A stretch of DNA of 64,000 nt from Faucicola osloensis_D (GTDB lineage: Bacteria > Pseudomonadota > Gammaproteobacteria > Pseudomonadales > Moraxellaceae). The notes below the pieces were generated by a model, which did not search any database, was not told the DNA's origin, and saw only the letters and a list, made by a program, of their open reading frames with translations. Made by a program: the position numbers and the translations under genes. Shown piece after piece: positions 6,874 through 15,465 of the stretch; positions within the stretch are counted from its first letter, which is position 1, and each line of letters starts with the position of its first letter. The stretch lies in assembly GCA_020041925.1 (NCBI GenBank), contig CP083409.1. One strand, 5' to 3'.

Positions 6874-9828
6874 TTAGGCTTGCAACATCGGTTTTAAGAA
6901 TCGCCCTGTGTGTGAGCGCGCGTTTTGCGCTACCTCTTCTGGCGTGCCCTCAGCGATAATCTCACCACCGCCCGAACCGCCTTCAGGACCCAAATCGACA
7001 ATCCAGTCGGCTGTCTTAATCACATCGAGATTATGCTCAATCACCACCACTGTATTGCCTCGGTCACGTAGCGTATGCAAGATGTCTAGGAGCTTGGCGA
7101 TATCATGGAAATGCAAACCTGTCGTCGGCTCATCGAGCACATACAAGGTCTGACCGGTATCACGTTTGGACAGCTCTTTGGCAAGTTTCACCCGTTGCGC
7201 CTCACCACCCGACAAGGTTGGCGCAGACTGACCCAAACGAATATAACCCAAGCCGACTTCTTGTAAGGCGTGCAAACGGCGGTAAATTGCCGGAATCGCC
7301 TCAAAAAATTCCGCTGCATCTTCCACCGTCATATTGAGCACGTCATTGATATTTTTGCCCTTGTAGTTGATTTCAAGGGTTTCACGGTTGTAGCGTTTGC
7401 CTTGACAGGCATCGCAAGGCACATACATATCAGGCAAAAAGTGCATCTCAACCTTAATCAAGCCATCGCCTTGGCAGGTTTCACAGCGCCCGCCTTTTAC
7501 GTTGAAGCTAAAGCGTCCTGCTTGATAGCCACGAGCTTTGGACTCCGGTACTTGGGCGAATAGATCACGAATCGGACTAAATACCCCCGTGTAAGTCGCA
7601 GGATTGGAGCGTGGGGTACGCCCAATCGGGCTTTGGTCGATATCGACGACTTTATCTAAATGTTCTAGCCCAGTGATACTGTCAAACTCTTCGGCAACAT
7701 GGGTGGTAGCGTTATTGAGCTGCGTGGTCGCTAGTGGCAATAAGGTGCGGTTGATTAAGGTCGATTTACCTGAACCCGACACGCCTGTGATGGCAGTAAA
7801 TACACCAATCGGCAAGTTTAAGGTCACGTTTTTAAGGTTGTTACCTTTTGCCCCTGTTAAAGTCAGCATCAAGGGTTTGGCTTCGACTTTACCTTTTTTG
7901 GCTTTTTCTTTCTTCTCGCTTTCCGCTTTTTTCGCTTGGTTTTTGGTTAAGGGAATGGCGGAGTCTTGCATTTTTTCATATTTATCGTCATTGGCGAGTT
8001 TGGCTCGGTGACGCACGGTTGGCACTGCGATTTTCTTTTTGCCCGATAAATATTGCCCCGTCAATGATTCGGGATTTTTGGCAATGTCTTTTGCCGTCCC
8101 TTCTGCAATGATACTGCCACCATGTACACCAGCGCCCACGCCCACATCGATGATATGGTCGGCTAGACGAATGGCATCTTCGTCATGCTCGACGACAATC
8201 ACGGTATTGCCCAAATCTCTGAGCCGAGTCAACGTTTGCAGCAGTCGGTCATTGTCACGTTGGTGCAAGCCGATTGATGGCTCATCGAGTACATACATCA
8301 CGCCCATCAAGCCCGCCCCGATTTGGCTAGCAAGGCGTATGCGCTGAGCTTCACCGCCCGACAGGGTTTCGGCAGAGCGGGCAAGGGTGAGATAATCCAA
8401 GCCCACACTCACCAAAAATTCCAAGCGCTCACGGATTTCTTTGATGATTTTGGCGGCGATTTCGCCTTTTGCGCCATCGAGTTTTAATTGCTCATAATAC
8501 GCCATCGCTTCGCCAATCGATAGCTTGACCATTTCGGCAACGGTACGGTCGCTGACTTCGACATGGCGAGCGATTTCGTTTAAGCGTGAGCCGTGACAGG
8601 CATCGCAGGTAGCATCGGCAAGGTATTTGGCAAGCTCATCTCGCACGATGTTGCTTTGCGTGGTGCGGTAACGGCGCTCCATATACGGCAACACCCCTTC
8701 AAATGGCACGGTTTTGGTGGATTTGCGACCCCGTTCATCGACAAAGTTAAAAGTCATTTTGTCTTTACCAGAGCCGTGTAAAATGACATCTTTGTGCTTT
8801 TTATCCAGTTGTTGCCAAGGCGCTTCCATATCAATGCCGTAATGGTCGGCAACGGTGGTCAGCAAGCCAAAATAGTAGGCATGGCGCTTATCCCAGCCTT
8901 GAATCGCCCCTTGGTTAAGCGATTTTTCAGGATGCCCGATGATTTTTTCGGCAGCAAAATATTGGCGTTTGCCCAAGCCATCACACACGGGGCACGCGCC
9001 ATAAGGGTTGTTAAAACTAAACAATTTTGGTTCAAGCTCAGCAACCGAGCGATCGCAGACAGGGCAGCTATGTTTGGCGGACAAAATTTTATCCTCAAAC
9101 TCAGCGTCCATGTCATGCAAGATGGCAATGTCGCTACCGAGTCGTAAGGCGGTCTCCAAACTTTCGGCAACCCGATTCCCCAAGTCATCCCGCACTTTGA
9201 AGCGGTCAACCACCACATCAATGGTGTGTTTAAAAGTTTTGGCAAGCGGTGGCACATCGTCAATGTCATAAATCTCGCCATCGACCCGCAGCCGCACAAA
9301 GCCTTGCCCTTTCAGCTGTTCCATCAACTGGATATGCTCGCCTTTGCGGTCATCGACGACGCGTGCGAGAATCATTAACTTGGTGTCTTCGGGCAATGCC
9401 ATGACGGTATCGACCATTTCGGTGACGGTTTGCGCGACCATCGGCAGATGGTGTTCTGGGCACATGGGCGTGCCGACACGGGCGTACAGCAGACGCAAAT
9501 AGTCATAAATCTCGGTAATCGTACCCACCGTGGAGCGGGGGTTATGGTTGGTGGATTTTTGCTCAATGGCGATGGCAGGTGACAGCCCTTCGATGCTATC
9601 GACTTCGGGCTTTTCCATTTGTGATAAAAACTGGCGAGCGTAAGCCGATAAGCTCTCGACGTAGCGGCGTTGTCCTTCGGCGTATAGGGTGTCAAAGGCT
9701 AGGCTAGACTTGCCCGAGCCTGATAAACCTGTGATGACGACGAGTTTGTCGCGGGGGATGTCGATGTCGATATTTTTGAGATTGTGGGTGCGTGCGCCAC
9801 GGATTTTGATTGCGTCGTGCTGTGCCAT
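6874..9828 (-). CDS. uvrA: Excinuclease ABC subunit A
   Basis: Damage-recognition ATPase of nucleotide excision repair, working with UvrB and UvrC. The sequence shows two ABC modules: Walker A GLSGSGKSS near residue 34 and GVSGSGKST in the second half, each with a signature LSGGEAQR. Zinc-binding CPVC pairs lie in the first half and CETC...CDAC in the second. At 984 residues it is about 40 longer than E. coli UvrA. The extra length is a Lys/Glu-rich linker between the two ATPase halves (roughly residues 610-665, containing KKAESEKKEKAKKGK). It is divergent from the MFS-ssb side of the locus, an arrangement familiar in Moraxellaceae. Confidence 0.98.
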   Translation of the reverse strand: MAQHDAIKIRGARTHNLKNIDIDIPRDKLVVITGLSGSGKSSLAFDTLYAEGQRRYVESLSAYARQFLSQMEKPEVDSIEGLSPAIAIEQKSTNHNPRSTVGTITEIYDYLRLLYARVGTPMCPEHHLPMVAQTVTEMVDTVMALPEDTKLMILARVVDDRKGEHIQLMEQLKGQGFVRLRVDGEIYDIDDVPPLAKTFKHTIDVVVDRFKVRDDLGNRVAESLETALRLGSDIAILHDMDAEFEDKILSAKHSCPVCDRSVAELEPKLFSFNNPYGACPVCDGLGKRQYFAAEKIIGHPEKSLNQGAIQGWDKRHAYYFGLLTTVADHYGIDMEAPWQQLDKKHKDVILHGSGKDKMTFNFVDERGRKSTKTVPFEGVLPYMERRYRTTQSNIVRDELAKYLADATCDACHGSRLNEIARHVEVSDRTVAEMVKLSIGEAMAYYEQLKLDGAKGEIAAKIIKEIRERLEFLVSVGLDYLTLARSAETLSGGEAQRIRLASQIGAGLMGVMYVLDEPSIGLHQRDNDRLLQTLTRLRDLGNTVIVVEHDEDAIRLADHIIDVGVGAGVHGGSIIAEGTAKDIAKNPESLTGQYLSGKKKIAVPTVRHRAKLANDDKYEKMQDSAIPLTKNQAKKAESEKKEKAKKGKVEAKPLMLTLTGAKGNNLKNVTLNLPIGVFTAITGVSGSGKSTLINRTLLPLATTQLNNATTHVAEEFDSITGLEHLDKVVDIDQSPIGRTPRSNPATYTGVFSPIRDLFAQVPESKARGYQAGRFSFNVKGGRCETCQGDGLIKVEMHFLPDMYVPCDACQGKRYNRETLEINYKGKNINDVLNMTVEDAAEFFEAIPAIYRRLHALQEVGLGYIRLGQSAPTLSGGEAQRVKLAKELSKRDTGQTLYVLDEPTTGLHFHDIAKLLDILHTLRDRGNTVVVIEHNLDVIKTADWIVDLGPEGGSGGGEIIAEGTPEEVAQNARSHTGRFLKPMLQA

Positions 9829-9942
9829 ATTGAGCTTCTTATTGTGTGTTTTTGAGTGGGAAATTTGGGTAAAAAGATGGGTTTTTAATGGGGGAATTGG
9901 GTAGGGGTTTCAAGACTAATGGGTAAGTTTGTCTATAAGCTT

Positions 9943-10368
9943 TTACTTGTTTAGTTTGTTTAAAACGGACGCTAAAAGATACTGAACGCCTAATTCATTT
10001 TGCGGAAAGTTTAAGTCGCTTAAAATATTTCTAAATAAATATTTTTCATTATTGCTCAAAAAGTTGCTGAATAAATGCTCATTTAATGTGTCAAGTGCAA
10101 AGTATTGCAGAAGAAAGTTATCGTAACACAAAAAATCGATAACAAATTTTTTGGCAAACCAATCTGTATCATTGGCGACCAATTCAAAGCAAATTTTTTG
10201 CCAATCTACATTTTGACTGGGAAGAAACTCAGTTAATTTATCCCAATCTTGCTTATTAAAACTTAGCAACATGTTATTGGCTTCGCTACAGGCATAATCA
10301 TACCAAAAATTTTCGTTTTTGATATTAACGGTAAGGTATTCTGAAAATTCTTCAAACATAAAATTCAA
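9943..10368 (-). CDS. Small acidic alpha-helical protein, unknown
   Basis: A 141-residue protein with no motif I recognise. It is rich in aromatic and acidic residues (EEFSEYL, WYDYACSEANN, DTDWFAKKF) and predicted largely helical. Lone small acidic proteins of this look are often immunity proteins, but no toxin gene adjoins it, so this is only a resemblance. Base composition is AT-richer than uvrA next to it, hinting at separate acquisition. Either ATG at residue 1 or 4 could be the start. Confidence 0.6.
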   Translation of the reverse strand: MNFMFEEFSEYLTVNIKNENFWYDYACSEANNMLLSFNKQDWDKLTEFLPSQNVDWQKICFELVANDTDWFAKKFVIDFLCYDNFLLQYFALDTLNEHLFSNFLSNNEKYLFRNILSDLNFPQNELGVQYLLASVLNKLNK

Positions 10369-10562
10369 GCTTATTGTTTTATAAATGGACTGTTCAATAA
10401 ATATATCTTATTTGCAGTGTATTAGGAAAATTGTGAATTTGATAGTTTGTGGCAACTATTAATCACGCGATTTTTTCTTTTTTATAAAACCGTTAAACCT
10501 TGCTATACTGGATTGAATCAAGGAACTAGAAAATTTGTGACTGCAAAATTTGAGACAATAAC

Positions 10563-11552
10563 ATGGCAACGTTAACCCAAGAACAAACCGACTTCTTAAA
10601 AAGCCACCATATCCCAATGGACAAAACCTTTGACGCCAGCGGACTATCGAGCAAAGAATACAAAGCCAAAATGAAAGAAAATGGCGCGCTCGTTGCTTAC
10701 GGTGTGCCGCCCTGCCCAAAAGGTCATACCCTAAAAAACAAACAAGCCAACTGCCTACAATGCAACCCCCAAGCCATCGCATCGCTCAAACGCCAAGCCA
10801 CCCCAGGGGAGGTCTATATCGCCGTCTCACCCAGTCAGCTGCTTGCCAAAATCAGCCTTGTTGAAAACGCGAGCGATATCATCCCGCAATTAAATAGTGA
10901 AAATCATGCCGAAATCAACGATTGGGCATTAGCGATGACAGGTCGCACCGACTCCATCGGACAAATGGAAAACCACTTGCAGCAGCGCCTTGCCGATTAC
11001 CAAGTACCCAGAAAACTCACTGCCGATGGCAAAACCACCAAAGCCTCGGGCGTGTACGACGTCGATGTACATGACGCGCTTGAAGTAATGAATGAAATGC
11101 CTTTTACCCTAAGCGAAATTGATAACGCGGTGATGGACGATTTTCACGCCCGCTATAGCGATAGACAGCTTCGCGAGCAGCAGCAAACTGAGCAGTTAGC
11201 CATCGAAGAGGCGGCGCGTAAACAAGCAGAACTTGCCGAACAAGCACGACAAAAACAGGCTAAGCTTGAAGAACAGCGCCAACTACAACAACAAGCCAAA
11301 CAGCAAAAATTGGCACAAAAACAACAACGCCAACAGCAACTTGAAGCCAAAAAAGCACAAAAACAGCAAAAAATCGCCACCCAAGTGAAGCATAGCTCGT
11401 TAGATGGCACGCTAGTGGCTACCCCAAAATCATCATCTATCGAGCAGTCACCGCAAGGATTTTTTGACAACCAAAAAAATGTGATGTGGCTGATGATTGC
11501 TATCGCGGTGATTTTAGCCATCATGGTAACCGCTTACGCAATGCTAAAATAA
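10563..11552 (+). CDS. Tail-anchored protein with Cys/His cluster and Gln-rich coiled coil
   Basis: A 329-residue protein of unknown function. Parts in order: an N-terminal region with a putative metal cluster CPKGHTLKNKQANCLQC (about residues 50-66); a central part beginning PGEVYIAVSPSQLLAKISL that faintly resembles the start of T5orf172/GIY-YIG domains; a long Gln/Ala/Lys-rich coiled coil (about 195-270); and a single hydrophobic C-terminal helix (VMWLMIAIAVILAIMVTAYAM, about 306-326) followed by only LK. This layout suggests a cytoplasmic protein anchored in the membrane by its tail. It is a single gene upstream of the MFS transporter, with no conserved operon partner that I recognise. 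Confidence 0.7.
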   Translation: MATLTQEQTDFLKSHHIPMDKTFDASGLSSKEYKAKMKENGALVAYGVPPCPKGHTLKNKQANCLQCNPQAIASLKRQATPGEVYIAVSPSQLLAKISLVENASDIIPQLNSENHAEINDWALAMTGRTDSIGQMENHLQQRLADYQVPRKLTADGKTTKASGVYDVDVHDALEVMNEMPFTLSEIDNAVMDDFHARYSDRQLREQQQTEQLAIEEAARKQAELAEQARQKQAKLEEQRQLQQQAKQQKLAQKQQRQQQLEAKKAQKQQKIATQVKHSSLDGTLVATPKSSSIEQSPQGFFDNQKNVMWLMIAIAVILAIMVTAYAMLK

Positions 11553-11672
11553 TGGGGCTGAAACAATAAAGCCAAAAAAATAAGGCTAAAATAATTTTTA
11601 TTGCCAATAAATTCTCTGTGATAAAAATTAGGCATATAATAAGCCGTTTTTGGCAAAATTTTGTGAGCCACC

Positions 11673-13097
11673 ATGTCAGTAAAATCAACGTCAGTAAAAT
11701 CAACGTCGAGAAATATAAGTCATAACTCCTCCATGAATGCGTCCGAAAAGAAAGCGATTGCAGGGTTAGGCGGTATCTTTGCCTTGCGAATGCTTGGACT
11801 ATTTATGATTGTGCCTGTGTTTGCAGTGTATGGCACGCAATATGCACACGCCACGCCGTTTTTGATTGGATTGGCGATTGGTATCTATGGCTTAGGGCAG
11901 GCGATTTTTCAGATTCCCATGAGTTTTTTGGCGGACAAATATCCGCGTAAACCGATTATCATTGCAGGGTTATTGGTATTTGCGCTTGGGGGAGCCATTT
12001 GCGCCTTATCAACAGATATTTATATGGTGATATTGGGGCGTTTGATTGCAGGCAGTGGCGCGGTTTCAGCGGTAGTGATGGCACTACTTGCGGATGTGAC
12101 CCGTGAAGAGCATCGCACCAAAGCGATGGCAACCATGGGGCTGACCATTGCCATGTCGGTGATGGTCGCATTTGGGCTCGGTCCGATTTTGACGCATGTG
12201 CTTGATATCTCAGGCTTGTTTTGGGTGACAGTGGCGTCCGCTATTTTCGCCATTGGCTTACTGTGGATCGTGCCCACCCCAAATCGGGTGCTAAAGCACA
12301 ATCTCAATAATCACTCAGTTAAAGCACAGTTTGCTGAAGTATTAAAAATTGGCGATATTAACCGCTTGCATTTGGCGATTTTTGCGCTGCATCTGTCAAT
12401 GACAGCGATGTTTACCTTATTACCGCATCAGTTTCATGATGTGCTCGGCTTGACGGTGGCGCAGCAAGGGTTTGTGTATTTGCCGCTACTGTTATTGGGC
12501 TTTATCATTGCGGTTCCATTGATTATCATCGCAGAAAAAAAACGGCAAATGCGCGCCGTGTTTTTGGCGTCTTTAGCGACCTTGGTGGCGGGATTGGTAT
12601 TTTTGGCGGTGGCTAGTCAGACCATCGTGGGTTTAATTATTGGGCTTGCGGTTTATTACATCGGCTTTAACAGCCTTGAGGCGACTATTCCGTCTTGGAT
12701 TTCCAAACGCGCGCCCGTTGCCAACAAAGCGACGGCAATGGGTATTAATTCATCGGCACAGTTTTTGGGTGCTTTTGTGGGCGGTGCCATGGGCGGTATT
12801 TTGCTGACCAAACCGATGTGGTTGTCGTGGACAGTGCTCGCCATCGTGACCGTCATTGCGTTATTGTTTATCCTGCCGATTGCATCACCACCGTATTTGA
12901 CCAGCCTAACGATTACCCTGCCAACAGGTATCGACACAACTGCTTGGTCACAGCAAATTTTGGCGATTGACGGCGTGGATGAGATAGTGATGATGCCAAA
13001 AGAAAACATTGCTTATCTCAAACTGGATAAAGAAAAATTGACCGATGACACGCGACGGCATTTGTCACATCTTACCGGTCAGACGCTAGCAATTTGA
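11673..13097 (+). CDS. YajR-like MFS transporter with C-terminal ferredoxin-like domain
   Basis: A 474-residue major facilitator permease with twelve hydrophobic segments and the family motif A version FLADKYPRKPIII after TM2. The last 70 or so residues (from LTITLPTGID onward) form a soluble domain with an alpha/beta pattern. It matches the YAM-type domain that distinguishes YajR from ordinary drug/H+ antiporters. The substrate is unknown. The N-terminus is unusual: codons 2-11 are a perfect 15-bp tandem repeat (11676-11705) encoding SVKST twice, before the conserved part begins at about residue 21. It lies upstream of ssb on the same strand. Confidence 0.88.
   Translation: MSVKSTSVKSTSRNISHNSSMNASEKKAIAGLGGIFALRMLGLFMIVPVFAVYGTQYAHATPFLIGLAIGIYGLGQAIFQIPMSFLADKYPRKPIIIAGLLVFALGGAICALSTDIYMVILGRLIAGSGAVSAVVMALLADVTREEHRTKAMATMGLTIAMSVMVAFGLGPILTHVLDISGLFWVTVASAIFAIGLLWIVPTPNRVLKHNLNNHSVKAQFAEVLKIGDINRLHLAIFALHLSMTAMFTLLPHQFHDVLGLTVAQQGFVYLPLLLLGFIIAVPLIIIAEKKRQMRAVFLASLATLVAGLVFLAVASQTIVGLIIGLAVYYIGFNSLEATIPSWISKRAPVANKATAMGINSSAQFLGAFVGGAMGGILLTKPMWLSWTVLAIVTVIALLFILPIASPPYLTSLTITLPTGIDTTAWSQQILAIDGVDEIVMMPKENIAYLKLDKEKLTDDTRRHLSHLTGQTLAI
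11676..11705 (+). repeat. 15-bp tandem repeat at the start of the MFS gene
   Basis: Two perfect copies of TCAGTAAAATCAACG follow the ATG directly, duplicating the peptide SVKST in frame. A 15-bp unit keeps the frame whatever the copy number. Confidence 0.9.
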
Positions 13098-13169
13098 TGC
13101 AAAGTCTAGTAAAGTAATGGCATTGTAGTTGCGCTAAATCCGCAAAGATTTGGCTAAAAATACTAGAAA

Positions 13170-13229
13170 ACTATTAAGAAAGGCATCAAGAAAGTTATCA
13201 AAAAATTCATCAAAAAAGTTATCAAGGAA
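13170..13229 (+). repeat. 12-bp tandem repeats forming the ssb leader
   Basis: Four consecutive 12-bp units occupy 13182-13229 (GGCATCAAGAAA, GTTATCAAAAAA, TTCATCAAAAAA, GTTATCAAGGAA). A fifth, degenerate unit lies at 13170-13181. The last unit contains the AAGGAA Shine-Dalgarno of ssb, 5 bases before its ATG at 13235. The array is thus the 5' leader of ssb. Confidence 0.85.
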
Positions 13230-13234
13230 ATTCT

Positions 13235-13894
13235 ATGCGCGGCGTAAATAAAGTAATCATTGTAGGCAACCTTGGTTCAGATCCTGAAGTCAAACAATTT
13301 GCCAATGGCGGTAGCGTGACGCGTATCGCCGTGGCGACAAGTGAGCAGTGGAACGACAAACAAACAGGTGAGCGCCGTGAGCAAACCGAATGGCACCGTA
13401 TTTCATTGTTTAATAAACTCGGTGAAATTGCAGCGCAATACCTGCGTAAAGGTAGCCAAGTCTATATTGAAGGTAGCCTTCGCACCAGTAAATACACCGA
13501 TCAAAATGGCGTAGAGCGTTATGCCACAGAGATTCGTGCCGACCAAATGCAAATGCTTGGTACCGCAGGCGGCGTTCAAGGCGGTATTCCTAACAACAAC
13601 AATGCCGGCACAATCTACCAAAACCAGCCCCAAAGTGGTTATAATCAAGTTGGCTACAACCAAGGTGGCAACCAAGCGCCCAATCATTTTGGCGGCTATC
13701 CAAACCAAAATAATGCCCAAGCTGCGCCACAAGCGGGTCAAAATGCAGGATTTGGCAATAATCCATTTATGAATGGCAACCAAGCGCCACAAGGGGCAAA
13801 TACAGGAAATAATCAGCCTGCCCAAAATCCCCAACAAAACCCAGCCATGGCAATGCCAAAACCAGGCGCAGTTGATGATGATATCCCGTTCTAA
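13235..13894 (+). CDS. ssb: Single-stranded DNA-binding protein
   Basis: Binds ssDNA during replication, repair and recombination. Residues 1-110 are the OB fold (starting MRGVNKVIIVGNLGSDPE, with TEWHRISLFNKLGEIA and GSQVYIEGSLRT). Residues 115-205 are a Gly/Asn/Gln-rich disordered linker. The protein ends in the acidic tip DDDIPF that recruits partner proteins. At 219 residues it is longer than E. coli SSB because of the linker. The leader consists of 12-bp repeats containing the Shine-Dalgarno. The stop codon lies in the CCGTTCTA sequence that recurs at 28769, and the AT-rich island begins immediately after it, so the gene appears to be the integration target and remains intact. Confidence 0.97.
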   Translation: MRGVNKVIIVGNLGSDPEVKQFANGGSVTRIAVATSEQWNDKQTGERREQTEWHRISLFNKLGEIAAQYLRKGSQVYIEGSLRTSKYTDQNGVERYATEIRADQMQMLGTAGGVQGGIPNNNNAGTIYQNQPQSGYNQVGYNQGGNQAPNHFGGYPNQNNAQAAPQAGQNAGFGNNPFMNGNQAPQGANTGNNQPAQNPQQNPAMAMPKPGAVDDDIPF

Positions 13895-13952
13895 GTTAAA
13901 TAATATTTATATGCTGTATTTATAAATATAATTCTAAGAGAAAATACCTACT

Positions 13953-13987
13953 AAAACGCTGATATATAAATAATATCAGCGTTTTTT
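13953..13987 (+). terminator. Rho-independent terminator just inside the island's left end
   Basis: A perfect 13-bp inverted repeat AAAACGCTGATAT surrounds a 7-base loop and ends in a T-tract. It lies 59 bases behind the ssb stop, so it now terminates ssb and would shield the island from host transcription. Confidence 0.85.
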
Positions 13988-14024
13988 ATTTTATTAAGTA
14001 AGAAAAAATTAATGAATAAAATGT

Positions 14025-14054
14025 TTGATTTATTTTTAATAATAGTTATATAAT
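14025..14054 (+). promoter_or_regulatory. Candidate sigma-70 promoter for the recombinase module
   Basis: TTGATT at 14025 and a perfect TATAAT at 14049 are separated by 18 bases. Transcription would begin near 14061, about 35 bases before the first recombinase ATG. It is placed between the left terminator and the module, as expected for an island-owned promoter. Confidence 0.6.
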
Positions 14055-14095
14055 AAAATTAGTTTAAAATATGTATTTAATGTGAGATATTCGGG

Positions 14096-15463
14096 ATGTT
14101 AAGTAGAAAAAATTTAATAGCTAAATCAGGTGAAAGATTTGTTTTATTGACTCAGAATGATGGACTTCCTGAATTTTGGACAACATTATTTTTAACTTCT
14201 GTTTCACGAAAAAAATCAAGTTCAACAGCAAGAAAACACGCAGATACCTTGATACATTTAAATTTGATTGAAAAGCTGATATTTAAAGAAAGCATTCCAC
14301 AAATAATATTTACTTTAAAAAATGAATCTAATCGAAAGAAACGAATTTTAGAATCCAAAATGCTTTTAACAGTTTCAGAGATTGCAAGTTTAATTGATTG
14401 GTGTGGGATAACCACAAAAGAGCTTAGAAAGTTAGAAGATTCAAAAAGTAAAGAATCAGATACAGTTTTAGAGCTTCATACTCAAATCAAGAAACATCCA
14501 AGGGATAGGGTACAGGTTAATGAACAAAAAATTCGGGTAAAAATTATTTCCGATTATTTGTCATTTAGTGCATATCAAATACTTAAATTAGACCCTAGTT
14601 TTGCTGAATACAAAAAAGTTATCGACAATACAGTTAATTATCTAGCAGACCAAATAAGCCAATATAAGGTAAGAAGAAGTATAATAAATCCTGATGCTAA
14701 GTCACCGCCACCACAGGTTTTTGAACAAGTTATGCAGTTGGTTAGACCTGATAGTGAATCTAACCCTTATACTGATTTAGTCAGAAATAGAAACTTCATT
14801 ATATTATCGATTTTATATGAAACAGGCATGAGAAGTGGGGAGCTATTGCAGTTAAGAATAGAAGATATTGATTTGCCTGAAAATACGATAAAAATTAAGC
14901 GTAGGCACAATGATGCTCAAGACAAATACAGAACGATTGAACCTAATGCGAAAACATTAGAGAGAGAGCTTCCGATATCAGAAGATTTAGCGAACAACAT
15001 AAGAGATTATATTTTAAAAGAACGTTCTGTTATTCCTCTTGCTAAAAAGCACCCTTTCTTATTTGTCTCTCACAAAGGGGTTAATGCGGGTAAACCGCTC
15101 TCAGTCATGCAGTTATGTTATTTAGTTGATAAGTTGAATGATAATGAACACTTAAAAACATACTTAAAAGAAAACAATATTAAATTAGAAAAGCTTATTA
15201 CAAGACACGGTTTTAGACACAATTTCAACAACAAATTGTCTCAAAAAATTGATGCTCATAATAAGAAAGCAATTCAAGACGGAAGGAAGGATGAACTAAT
15301 TACTGAAGCAAAAGAAATCAAAATACGCAAAACTTTGAACGGTCATAGTAGTGATGAATCTTCGGAAGTCTATAATTTACGACACATCGCAGAACAAGCC
15401 GAAAAAATTATGAAACAACAGATTGATAACAATACAGAGTTATTGAACCTTAAGGACAGTTGA
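14096..15463 (+). CDS. Tyrosine recombinase A (first of three)
   Basis: A 455-residue site-specific recombinase of the phage-integrase fold. The C-terminal catalytic domain is complete: the first Arg in TGMRSGELLQL, HxxR in TRHGFRHNF, the second His in LNGHSSDESSEVY and the nucleophilic Tyr nine residues later. The N-terminal half would hold the DNA-binding SAM-like part. No clear Shine-Dalgarno precedes the ATG. It is followed directly by the second recombinase gene (stop and next start within a few bases), indicating translational coupling. Known elements such as Tn554 also use several tyrosine recombinases together; this module is comparable in concept, but I cannot establish kinship by eye. 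Confidence 0.9.
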   Translation: MLSRKNLIAKSGERFVLLTQNDGLPEFWTTLFLTSVSRKKSSSTARKHADTLIHLNLIEKLIFKESIPQIIFTLKNESNRKKRILESKMLLTVSEIASLIDWCGITTKELRKLEDSKSKESDTVLELHTQIKKHPRDRVQVNEQKIRVKIISDYLSFSAYQILKLDPSFAEYKKVIDNTVNYLADQISQYKVRRSIINPDAKSPPPQVFEQVMQLVRPDSESNPYTDLVRNRNFIILSILYETGMRSGELLQLRIEDIDLPENTIKIKRRHNDAQDKYRTIEPNAKTLERELPISEDLANNIRDYILKERSVIPLAKKHPFLFVSHKGVNAGKPLSVMQLCYLVDKLNDNEHLKTYLKENNIKLEKLITRHGFRHNFNNKLSQKIDAHNKKAIQDGRKDELITEAKEIKIRKTLNGHSSDESSEVYNLRHIAEQAEKIMKQQIDNNTELLNLKDS

Positions 15464-15465
15464 AT

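Noticed and set aside
9943..10368. Immunity protein of a contact-dependent inhibition or toxin system
   Set aside because: Only a general resemblance (small, acidic, helical); no toxin or CdiA fragment is nearby, so left as unknown.
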